A program made the translations under genes and the position numbers. A stretch of DNA of 64,000 nucleotides from Tupaia tana (lineage: Eukaryota > Chordata > Mammalia > Scandentia > Tupaiidae), in NCBI GenBank assembly GCA_026018925.1, contig JAKSZU010000012.1, positions 47,110,858-47,174,857 on the forward strand. Reading direction: 5' to 3'. Of the stretch, positions 56,540-64,000 are shown piece after piece (within the stretch, counting starts at the first letter, position 1; each line of letters starts with the position of its first letter). Below the pieces are notes generated by a model that saw only the letters and a program-made list of their open reading frames with translations, had not been told where the DNA came from and made no database searches.

Positions 56540-56800
56540 TTTTGCCTTTATTCATGATAGAACACACATAACAGAGAGAGATAGAGACAGAGAGAAAGAG
56601 AGAACAGATCCTCCACTAGACTCTGGGTCTGGTCATGCTGCAATCTTTTTCCCCAGTCCACCAGCCTGTCAGATCCTGGGTACTTGCCCACGTGTCCCGT
56701 GTATTTCAGACTGGCCAGGCCAGGGATTAGAACCGTGACAGCCCTGTGGGATCCAGCTTCTTTTGAGCAGTGCATTACTGCTGTACTATGGAGCATTTCC
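56540..56800 (-). mobile_element. SINE-like repeat of another type
   Basis: A GA-rich stretch, then tggtcatgctgcaatc and gattagaaccgtgacagcc (reverse B-box-like). It differs from families A and B, so the identity is uncertain. Confidence 0.45.
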
Positions 56801-57503
56801 CCTTCATTTATTCAATTGTGTATATTGTATGAATTTATGTATATTTATTTTATACTTTGGATTATAATCCAATATTATATAATTTTTATTTCCATTTTAA
56901 CAGATGAAAATACTGAGATTTGTGGAAGTTGAAGTCTGGTTCGTGGTCACGAAGTTTACAGTTAGAGCTGAGGTTCTAATTCCAGCTATCTAAATCTAGT
57001 TGCAGAATCTGTACCTGTAACATTTCTTTCCTCTAAACCACCTTCAGAAAGAACTCTGCTTTGTGACTGTCACATAATTGCACAAAAAATACTGTTGAAA
57101 TAAAAAAGTCTAGAATTGTGTATGACACATAGAGGAGGCTTATTATTTGCTACTATCATTACTGCTATTATTAAAGCAAAGTGAAAATAAAATATTTTCA
57201 TTTGTTAATTTAAAAAGTCACCTTTGCTGAAAATGCTTTTTTCCCAAAAGCAAGTGCCATGTTTATATTTGTTTATTTTTACATGTGTATAATTTCCCTC
57301 TCTTTCAGATATTTTGAGGACACCATTTGGTTCCTTGACCCTCAGACCATGACTCACGTCTTCACTTTTGCTGAACTGCTTAGTTCATGGTGAAGGAACC
57401 AGCATTTCTAATCCCAAAAGTGGATAAGCAGTGGGACCAAGGCAGGCTAAGAACCTTGAAATGATTTCACTTTCATCTGACATAATGCTCTCATCTGACA
57501 TAA
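56801..57503. other. unassigned AT-rich sequence
   Basis: No gene. A 14-bp tandem duplication of tcatctgacataat (57475 and 57491) lies just before the MITE. Confidence 0.45.
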
Positions 57504-57588
57504 TATATTGGGTTATCAGAAAAGTCAAGACATATTTTTCTGTTTTTCTATGCAACAATGTGTCATGACTTTTCCAATGACCTAATAT
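57504..57588. mobile_element. mariner-like MITE, about 85 bp
   Basis: Inverted ends: tattgggttatcagaaaagtc on the left and, reversed, tattaggtcattggaaaagtc on the right, with TA at the edges. There is no transposase. Size and ends fit a Tc1/mariner-derived MITE. Confidence 0.7.
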
Positions 57589-58685
57589 TTGCTTTCTCAG
57601 ATGCAAAAACTCTATTCTTCTTTGACTCATCCATGATTTCCATTTCTCTGCCTATTCTATCCTTATATCATCCCCACAAGCTTTTTAAATAACTCTAAAC
57701 CTTCAACAATGAGCAATACTTTGCTATTTTCAAATAACATTATCTCATTTTCATTTCACAAAAATTTCACTGAGGAAGGCAGATATTTCACTTCTTTTTA
57801 TCAATCTGTCTTTCAAACATTTTTCCACTTCTCTCCTTATCCAGTTTAAAATCCACAGTCCTTTCTTTTGATAATACTTTGAGAATGTTCTAAGCTTTTT
57901 TGTCCCTTGCTATTTTTAATATCCTCTTTTAAAAAACTCTTAATTCCAAATGAAATTAACTTGGTGTTTTCTCTGGGTCCATATCTGAGCAGCCACACCT
58001 TTCTGAAGCAATTGTTTGTATTGTAAAATTGTGATCGTCTCTGCAAACATGCCCTTAGTACAGGCAGGAATTTCTCCTTTGTTTCTCTTATCAGTTTATT
58101 TGCCATGTTCATGATTTGCTCACATTGCTTATTCTGTTCAATATTGTGACTCTACTATGGCTACCACCTTAGACATGACCTCGCCTCTACTGTGACAGGG
58201 ATGACATGAGCCATCATCTTGGAGCTTCCTTATATACTCTCTACCACTATTGCAAACTAGTGAATATTTGCAACAATTACACCTCCCTTTCTTCTGTCAT
58301 GTAGAGAATCTACCCTTCTTATGACAGGGAGTTCTCCATCTGTGTTTTTGATCTCTGTATGATTACCTGCCATTCATCCCTAGATTATCCCCACAGGCTT
58401 TTAAACTTGCCTATATTTCTCCCATCTGAAAACAAAAATCTGAAACCAAAGTGGAAAACCCTCAATGCACCATCCTTGTTCTGCAATTGCCTCATTGCAA
58501 ATGAGTTTAAAGTACATGAAAATGCTCTGTACATAGCAAAGCTTTTCAGATATCCAAAAGACAACATGTTTGATAGCATCAATGTACAAAATAATGCAAC
58601 CCTTAACCAGGGCAGTTAGGCATTTGGTTTCTGTACAGAAAGGGGAGGAGGGAAGGAGTAAAGGAACTCCAGGAATTTGGACATT
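57589..58685. other. unassigned unique-looking sequence
   Basis: Open frames of 86-120 codons occur on both strands without motifs. Low repeat content suggests unique sequence. Confidence 0.4.
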
Positions 58686-59096
58686 GCTGTGGTTCGAATA
58701 TTTTGTCCCCTGAAACCTCATGATGTGAGGATACCCAGTGGGGCAGTGCTGGGATGTGGCCAAGTAGGAAGTACCTGGGACATGGGAGAGTGGGTCCCTC
58801 AGGAGTAATCAGTGCCAGTTCATGGGAGGGCACAGGTTTTCTTTAATTAGTTCTCCTAAGACTGGGTTGTAAAAGCAAACTGGCTGCACACAGGTCTCAC
58901 TCTCTCCCTCTTTGCACATGTCTGCCTCCCTCTCTGCTGCTTTCTACCATGCTGTGACAGCACCAGATTCCAGCCCCATGCCTTCAGACTTTCTGACCAC
59001 CAGAATCATGAACCAAATTAATCAACTTTCTTTGTAAATCTCTGTCTCACTCAGGTGTTTCTGTTAGAGCAACACGATGGACTAAACAGACCCTGA
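58686..59096 (+). repeat. MaLR-type LTR, solo
   Basis: tgctgtggttcgaatattttg start, caccagaatcatgaacc and gttagagcaacacgatggact end. This is the typical layout of mammalian MaLR (class III) LTRs. Confidence 0.75.
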
Positions 59097-59504
59097 TGTT
59101 ACCATCTAGGCACTGTCTCAGTCTGCTGGGAAGTTTTGTCTGATCTCCTGCTCTACGATTATCAAGCCAAAATGAATTGTAAAGAAATACTCTCCCCCTA
59201 AAAAAGGCTTTTGTTTCTAATAGTATTTTACTGAAGAAAAGGTAATATGAACAGGGAAATTTCTCACTTTAAGAGAATTATAGAGTCATTTCCAGGCCCC
59301 TTGACGTTCATTTTTGCCAGTGTGCCATAGTGGTGTGCAGGAAGAAACTGTGACAGGGAGATACAGTTACCATTAGTGACGAACCTAAAAGCAACTCTCA
59401 GTCCTTAAAGTTCAGTGATCATCATGGACAGTATAAACCAGCTTCTTCGGTAGTTTCTACAGAGTAGTTTTATCCCGTGACATTGGACCGATGCCTCTCT
59501 TTCT

Positions 59505-59551
59505 TTAAATTCGTAAGGGTATAACTGGGAGACCTTCATTTCTGGGAGGAG
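59505..59551 (-). pseudogene. candidate last coding exon of an MS4A-like gene
   Basis: A good acceptor (atttattcttcag) ends at 59552. Joined in phase to the preceding exon, it would read APPRNEGLPVIPLRI and stop at 59505. The intron to the previous exon is 247 bp. The tail itself is not diagnostic, so this exon rests mainly on phase, acceptor and distance. An alternative frame is open longer. Confidence 0.35.
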
Positions 59552-59798
59552 CTGAAGAATAAATAGTTTGGTGCTGAGGAGGTGTTTGTATTCTCAGCTG
59601 AAATAACCAGGACAGACTGGAAAGAATGAGTGAACACAAGCAATCATGTCATTGCAGTCCAATTCAGTCTCCCCTGGCCCAATCAGAATCAAGAATATAG
59701 TGGGCTTTAATAAGCCTCCACTGACATCTAGCAGACAGGTAAATCTGTACTTCTCCAGCACATACGTAGATTATTTGATAAGGAGAGGCTGAACTCAC

Positions 59799-59913
59799 CC
59801 TGTTAGCCTCCTGAATAGATTCTTTTCTTGGCAAAATAAACTGTGGTACAGGCTATGCAGAGCTCCAAGAGGGAGAAGATCAGCAGCATGGCTGAAATTC
59901 CATTCCCAGACAC
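59799..59913 (-). pseudogene. MS4A-like exon encoding transmembrane helix 4
   Basis: A pyrimidine-rich acceptor (tttatttctgatttcag) and a strong donor (gtgagttc) frame 115 bp. The first 36 codons read VSGNGISAMLLIFSLLELC then IACTTVYFAKKRIYSGG. This fits the fourth membrane helix of MS4A proteins (CD20/FceRI-beta-like), which form four-helix plasma-membrane signalling adaptors. An in-frame TAA (59805-59803) lies just before the donor, so it either ends the protein early or marks a pseudogene. Assignment is by recalled family pattern, not search. Confidence 0.5.
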
Positions 59914-59934
59914 CTGAAATCAGAAATAAATACC

Positions 59935-60330
59935 TAGCGATCAGCAGATGGCGGAATAGTTACGTCACTGGACTTCCACATGGCCAACTGTATAATCCTA
60001 TTTAAAATTTGCTTTCCTGGGGCCAACAGATGGCATAGCAATTATGCTGCTGGACTCGTGCATGGCTGATTGCAGTTTTAGTCCCTGACCCCATGACTTG
60101 AAACATGTGCATTCATGCCCAAGATCAGAGTCCCCAACCCAGAGGCTGGACCTCATGCCTGATGTATGTGCATGTGTACCCACAATCTTGAGAGGAGAAT
60201 GGAGGAGAAGAGACTGTGGCATGGCCGTCTCTCTTGGGGGTGACTTTTTGCTTTCTATCTCTCTGTCTCTGTCCCTCCAGGGAACACACAAGTGACCTAT
60301 TGCAAAAATCTCTCAAACAAAAACAAACGT
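59935..60330 (+). mobile_element. dimer-like tRNA-derived SINE
   Basis: A short SINE head (gcgatcagcagatggcgg, to about 60000) is followed by an AT-rich linker, then a second full SINE from ggggccaacagatggcatag (60018). aaataaatacct flanks the whole at about 59923-59934 and 60330-60341. Confidence 0.75.
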
Positions 60331-60341
60331 AAATAAATACC

Positions 60342-60844
60342 TGAAATTTGGGCTTATCAAGAGGGTCACACAGGGGACTTCACAATGTTATTAATTCATT
60401 GATAATTCACTACATAATTATTTCTCCAATTATCATCAAATGTTTTCTTTAGGGACATGTGTATTTATTTTGGATTTTTTTTTTTAAATGTCAGAAGATA
60501 TTTCTTTTGCCAAGTGGCTATTTTCTTTAGATGTATCAAAGAGTAAGGTATTAGAGTAGGGTATTCTTCCTTTGAAATGGCCTCTTTGTTTTAATTAATA
60601 TTACAATGTTACCTACTCATTAAAAATAAATCAAGCAATATAGAAACCAAGCAATTATCTAAAATGTCTAGAAATAATCAAATTTATCATCAGTGGCTCT
60701 TCTTGATCTCTATGTAGAGACAAAAGGCAAAGAGGAGAATGGATGAAGAGATAGCAAGACACAAGACAAAAAGAGTGAACAAGAGACAGAATGAGAGCAA
60801 GCAAGAGAGAGAATCATTCTCTTAAGAGTAGAATCATATATATT
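60342..60844. other. unassigned AT-rich sequence
   Basis: Intron-like. A GA-rich tract lies at 60720-60810. Confidence 0.45.
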
Positions 60845-61080
60845 TTTTGTTTGCCAGAATGTGTGTGCGCATGCCAGGGAGAGGCAGAGAAAAAGAACAG
60901 CCCACTCCCAAGTGAAGCATGGCCACTCACGATCTCTTTGCAATTTCTGCAATCTGTTGGGAATTTGGGCACGCCCATACATGTGCCCAGTATACTTCTT
61001 AAGCCTCCAGATTTGGGATTTGAACTGTGGTTGACCATGTGGGATGCAGCTGCCCCAACCACCAGGCCATGGGGATGACC
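60845..61080 (-). mobile_element. SINE, diverged
   Basis: Reverse copy from tttttgtttgccagaatgtg to caaccaccaggccatgggg. Confidence 0.65.
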
Positions 61081-61177
61081 AAGAATGAAATCATGTTATA
61101 CTTCTTGTTTTGAAATAAAAGATTTATGTTTACCTAGTTTTAAAAGATGAAAAGAACTGAAGTCAAATTCAGTCTGC

Positions 61178-61405
61178 AAGGCCAGCCCATGGCATGTTGG
61201 TTAAGATGGCTGGATGCCACAAGGCCAACCACAGTGATCAAGTCATGGTCCCAGTGTCTTAAAAATATACCAGATGTGTTTACATGCATGCCCAAAAGGA
61301 GGGAGAAATGGAAAAGGGATTTCAGTGTGATAATTCCCCATGAGTGTGCTTTCTTACCGCATCCCTCTTTCTCTCTGTCATAGGCCCTTTGGCAAAAATC
61401 TTTTT
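61178..61405 (+). mobile_element. tRNA-derived SINE, diverged
   Basis: aaggccagcccatggcatgttgg head and an end at ggccctttggcaaaaatc. Confidence 0.78.
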
Positions 61406-61665
61406 TTTTCCATAGAGCATATGCGCTCACTAGAAAGACAGAAAGTGAAAAATTATACAACCCCCACCCACACACACACACACACACAGTTCCCGGGGAC
61501 ATGGTCATGCTACACTCCCTTCTCAATTCTCTCCTGGGACTTTGGGCACACATGTATACACACAGGCCTCGCTTGATTTTCAAGCCACCGGTTTGGGGAC
61601 TTGAACCATGATTGGCCTTGTGAGAATCCAGTGCTTTAATAAACATGCCACTGCTAGCCCCAGCT
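61406..61665 (-). mobile_element. tRNA-derived SINE with (CA)n
   Basis: Reverse copy from catagagcatatgcgctc to catgccactgctagcccc, with (CA)n at about 61470-61488. It sits head to tail against the previous SINE. Confidence 0.82.
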
Positions 61666-62235
61666 CTGGAAAAATTTTTAAAATCAAAAGAAAAATAATT
61701 AAATCTGCTAAATTAAAGAAAAATGTTTATGAAACTCATGAAGTAGTTGAAGTCATTTTAAACCTAAAGTTTTTATTTAATGTTTGATAAGATTTAATAA
61801 TTGTTTGTTATGAAAAATGATGGGGTTAGCATTCTTCTATCTCTCTCATTTTACTTCTGCTCTTTTTGTCGCTCTCATTTTACTTCTGCTCTTTTTACCT
61901 CCCAGTTTTTAGTGACTATTTCATTTTTCACTTTTTTAGAGTTAAACATACTATATTCAATTCATACTGTATGAATCATACAGTATTCATAAAAACTATC
62001 ATTTCCTCAGTTATTCAGTCTTAGTCAACTAAGTGTATTACTCTCCACTCATCTTTTACACAATTACTTGACACCTGTTTCTCCTAGTATAGATTATTCT
62101 CTTTTAGCGTTCAAATTCAGTTACTCCCTTTTACAGGGAATTTATTTTTTCCAAGTATGCCTGAGTACTTTTATTTTCCTGAATCACTTGTTGGTTTCTT
62201 TAATTCAGAAACACAAATTATCATTAGGTTGGATC
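61666..62235. other. unassigned AT-rich sequence
   Basis: A short tandem duplication (ctctcattttacttctgctctttt) is at 61845-61898. No gene. Confidence 0.45.
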
Positions 62236-62725
62236 CAATATACCTATGGTTTTGGGTTTCTGTTTCGGAACTTGGTCCCCAATCAAGCTGTGTTAGGATG
62301 TGGTGAAACCTAATGAGTGAATCGTGGTGAATGGATCATGGAAACACGAGCTTCATGAATAGATTAATGCACTCTCCTGGGAGACTGAGTTCCAGCCCTT
62401 GTGAAGAGGCTTAATTTTCATTCTCAGGTTGTCATAAAAATGGCTTTCCTAGGTTGCTGTCTTTCTGCATGTGCCCATTATCCCTACTGCCTTTGTCAGC
62501 TATGTTGTAGATAGCCTGATACAAGCAAGTCACATGCTGTTGGACATTCCAGCCACTGGGATCATGAATCAAATAAATCCATCCTTCCTTCCTTCCTTCC
62601 TTCCTTCCTTCCTTCCTTCCTTCCTTCCTTCCTTCCTTTCTCTCTCTCTCTCTCTCTCTTTCTTTCTATAAATCATCCAGTCTCAGGTATTTTTGTAAGC
62701 AACACAACAGCAGACTAAGACACTT
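62236..62725 (+). repeat. MaLR-type LTR with CTTC microsatellite
   Basis: Reads like the copy at 58.7 kb, with catgaatcaaataaatcc, an agtctcaggtatttttg end region and aacagcagactaagaca. A (CTTC)n then (CT)n run at 62581-62660 expands the signal region. Confidence 0.7.
62581..62660. repeat. (CTTC)n and (CT)n microsatellite
   Basis: About 14 pure CCTT units followed by a CT run. Confidence 0.95.
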
Positions 62726-63087
62726 ATCTTCCATATATATTATATCTACAATTACTTTTTGCCTTTTTCTTCTACAATGCCATGACTACACTTTTTCTCT
62801 TTAACATTTTTTTTTTTTTAATTTTTAGAGGCTTTTACCTTAGGATGTGTACTTGGCAGAGAGAAAGATTTTTAAGATTTTTCATAGCACAACATCTTTA
62901 TAAAGAATTTTGTATTGATAATATGATAAAGTTGCTTCATTCTTTTAATGTCTCTAGTAAAAATTGATTGTCTTTGTCACTACCATATTCTTGCTCTAAA
63001 ATAAAAATCCATTCAGTAAGTTGACTATTTAATTTCTATAGAATTTCAAATCTTTAGAAAATAACTTCTGGGTGTTTTTAATAGTTT
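62726..63087. other. unassigned AT-rich, intron-like
   Basis: A possible fragment of a SINE tail (gaggcttttaccttagg) near 62828. Otherwise nothing. Confidence 0.4.
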
Positions 63088-63222
63088 TAGAGGTCACGGT
63101 GGTTGAGGTGCTGGACTCCCACATGGTTAACAGTGGTTTGAGTCCCAGATCTGGTAGCTTGCTTTCTTACTCCCCCCCCACTTTCTCTCTCTCATGAGCA
63201 TATGTGCTCTATAGCAAATTAT
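63088..63222 (+). mobile_element. tRNA-derived SINE (family B)
   Basis: tagaggtcacggtggttgagg, B box ggtttgagtcc and a short body. Its tail is cut by the next SINE. Confidence 0.8.
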
Positions 63223-63223
63223 T

Positions 63224-63485
63224 ATTTTTTTTTTGAGAGGTTTTTGCTATAGGGCGCGTGCGCTCACCAGACAGACAGAGAGAGACAGAGAGACAGAAAA
63301 CGAGAAATCATCCCTCAGGGGGGATGGTCACGCCGCAATCCCTTCTCCTCCATTCTCCTCTCAGGATCTTGGGCATGCACACACATGCGCCCGGCGTGAG
63401 TTTTAAGCCACTGGGTCCGGGACTTGAACCGCGGTCGACTACGTGGGAGTCCAGCGACATAGCCATTACACTAACTGCTGGTTCC
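63224..63485 (-). mobile_element. tRNA-derived SINE (young family A)
   Basis: Near-consensus reverse copy. gcaaatta at about 63215-63222 and 63486-63493 is the target duplication, inside the tail of the family B SINE. Confidence 0.93.
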
Positions 63486-63610
63486 CGCAAATTAAAAAAT
63501 GATAATAATAAATAAACTTTTTTTTTTCTTAAAAAAAAGGTAAAAATAAATAGATTCACTCATTTAGAGTGAACAGAGGATAGGCATGCAGTAGATTATG
63601 TGACACTTAC
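63486..63610. other. intron-like spacer
   Basis: A-rich tail remainder and anonymous sequence. Confidence 0.4.
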
Positions 63611-63713
63611 CACCGCCCAGCTTTCCTGGGCAAATTCACCATTGATGATCATATCCAGTCTCTCCAAGAGACGAGAGAGAACTAACAATATTCATTACTA
63701 GGACACTTTTTAT
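63611..63713 (-). pseudogene. MS4A-like exon encoding transmembrane helix 3, frame-shifted
   Basis: A strong acceptor (ccctctcatctctattag) and donor (gtaagtg) bound 103 bp. From phase 0 it reads IKSVLVMNIVSSLSSLG. LVMNIVSS is typical of MS4A helix 3. The frame then hits TGA. In the next frame the remainder reads RLDMIINGEFAQESWAV and would join phase 0 to the helix 4 exon. One base too many (103 against a multiple of three) thus breaks the frame. Upstream exons would lie beyond the window. Confidence 0.5.
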
Positions 63714-63810
63714 CTAATAGAGATGAGAGGGAAAGTAAATTTTACGTTGGATAAATGAAGCGATCAAAGAATATTCTAAATGAATGGTTTTAAATTTTTG
63801 AAATCTAGAA

Positions 63811-64000
63811 ATAGTTTTTGTTGTTGCTGTTTTTAAACAGGATCTCACTATGGCATCATCCTCCCGAGCAGCTGGGACTTCCGGCTCAAACTACAGTGCC
63901 TGTCTTTTCTAAAGGTGGGCCAGGAGTCAAACCTAGGCCTCCTATGTAAACTCAGCCTGCCGAGTATCAACCATTATATACTACCATGACTGGACCTGGT
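63811..64000 (-). mobile_element. 7SL/Alu-like monomer fossil, reaches window edge
   Basis: A T-rich start, then aggatctcactatgg and cctcccgagcagctgggac recall reverse 7SL-derived SINE sequence. The order is somewhat scrambled and the element is incomplete at the edge, so the call is tentative. Confidence 0.45.

Noticed and set aside
57846-58763. Minus-strand ORFs of 88-120 codons as exons
   Set aside because: No splice sites or motifs were recognised and frames overlap on both strands.

Overview
The window looks like nuclear DNA from a placental mammal. It is AT-rich and intron-like, about 35 tRNA-derived SINE copies lie on both strands, and it also holds LINE-1, MaLR-type LTRs and class I and class II endogenous retrovirus (ERV) debris. 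There are no bacterial-type genes. The dominant SINE has a tRNA-like head (an A-box-like stretch, then a B box reading ggttcgagtcc), a CT-rich body and an A tail. A shorter relative ends in a (CT)n / ggtcaaa-type tail. I see no Alu or rodent B1 arrays, only one weak 7SL-like fossil at the right edge. A colugo (Dermoptera) is my best guess for the host, but this is inference from memory of SINE types, not a search result.

Layout. 1-10.7 kb: SINEs, an L1 3' fragment, LTR fragments, and a plus-strand gammaretrovirus-like ERV remnant (LTR, tRNA-Phe-like primer site, gag and pro debris, about 5.36-7.7 kb). 10.7-15.3 kb: a 5'-truncated L1 with 13-bp target-site duplications (TSDs) and a complete 1280-codon ORF2 that keeps all the catalytic residues I checked. 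15.3-16.7 kb: minus-strand gag-pro remnant. 17-24.5 kb: LTRs, including a 567-bp tandem LTR pair and an LTR followed by a tRNA-Arg-like primer site. 24.8-36.6 kb: plus-strand class I ERV debris with three separate gag matrix remnants, one integrase remnant split by a SINE, and one env remnant. 36.6-39.1 kb: a reverse LTR-like segment and a class II env transmembrane ORF of 205 codons. 39.4-47.6 kb: LTRs, including an inverted pair. 47.7-55.7 kb: a minus-strand class I ERV (leader, gag, pro, RT, integrase) cut by several SINEs and by one unusual 2-kb element. 55.7-64 kb: SINEs, MaLR LTRs, a mariner-like MITE, and three minus-strand exon-like blocks that look like the end of an MS4A-family tetraspanning membrane gene.

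The most unusual object is at 50414-52434 (minus strand). It is a self-contained retro-insertion with a 15-bp TSD and an A-rich tail. It consists of an L1-like 5' leader, the N-terminal half of L1 ORF1 ending at the coiled-coil/RRM boundary, about 760 bp of GC-rich 25-27-bp tandem repeats with higher-order structure, and a 3' segment with weak similarity to an LTR-like sequence elsewhere in this window. The architecture parallels hominoid SVA/LAVA composites but uses different parts. It is a good candidate for an undescribed non-autonomous, L1-mobilised composite family.

How things work together: the intact L1 ORF2 is the kind of enzyme that mobilises both the SINEs and the composite element, and their TSDs and A tails fit that. 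The retroviral pieces are broken and show no complete coding capacity. The only host-gene evidence is the MS4A-like exon set, which carries lesions and may be a pseudogene.
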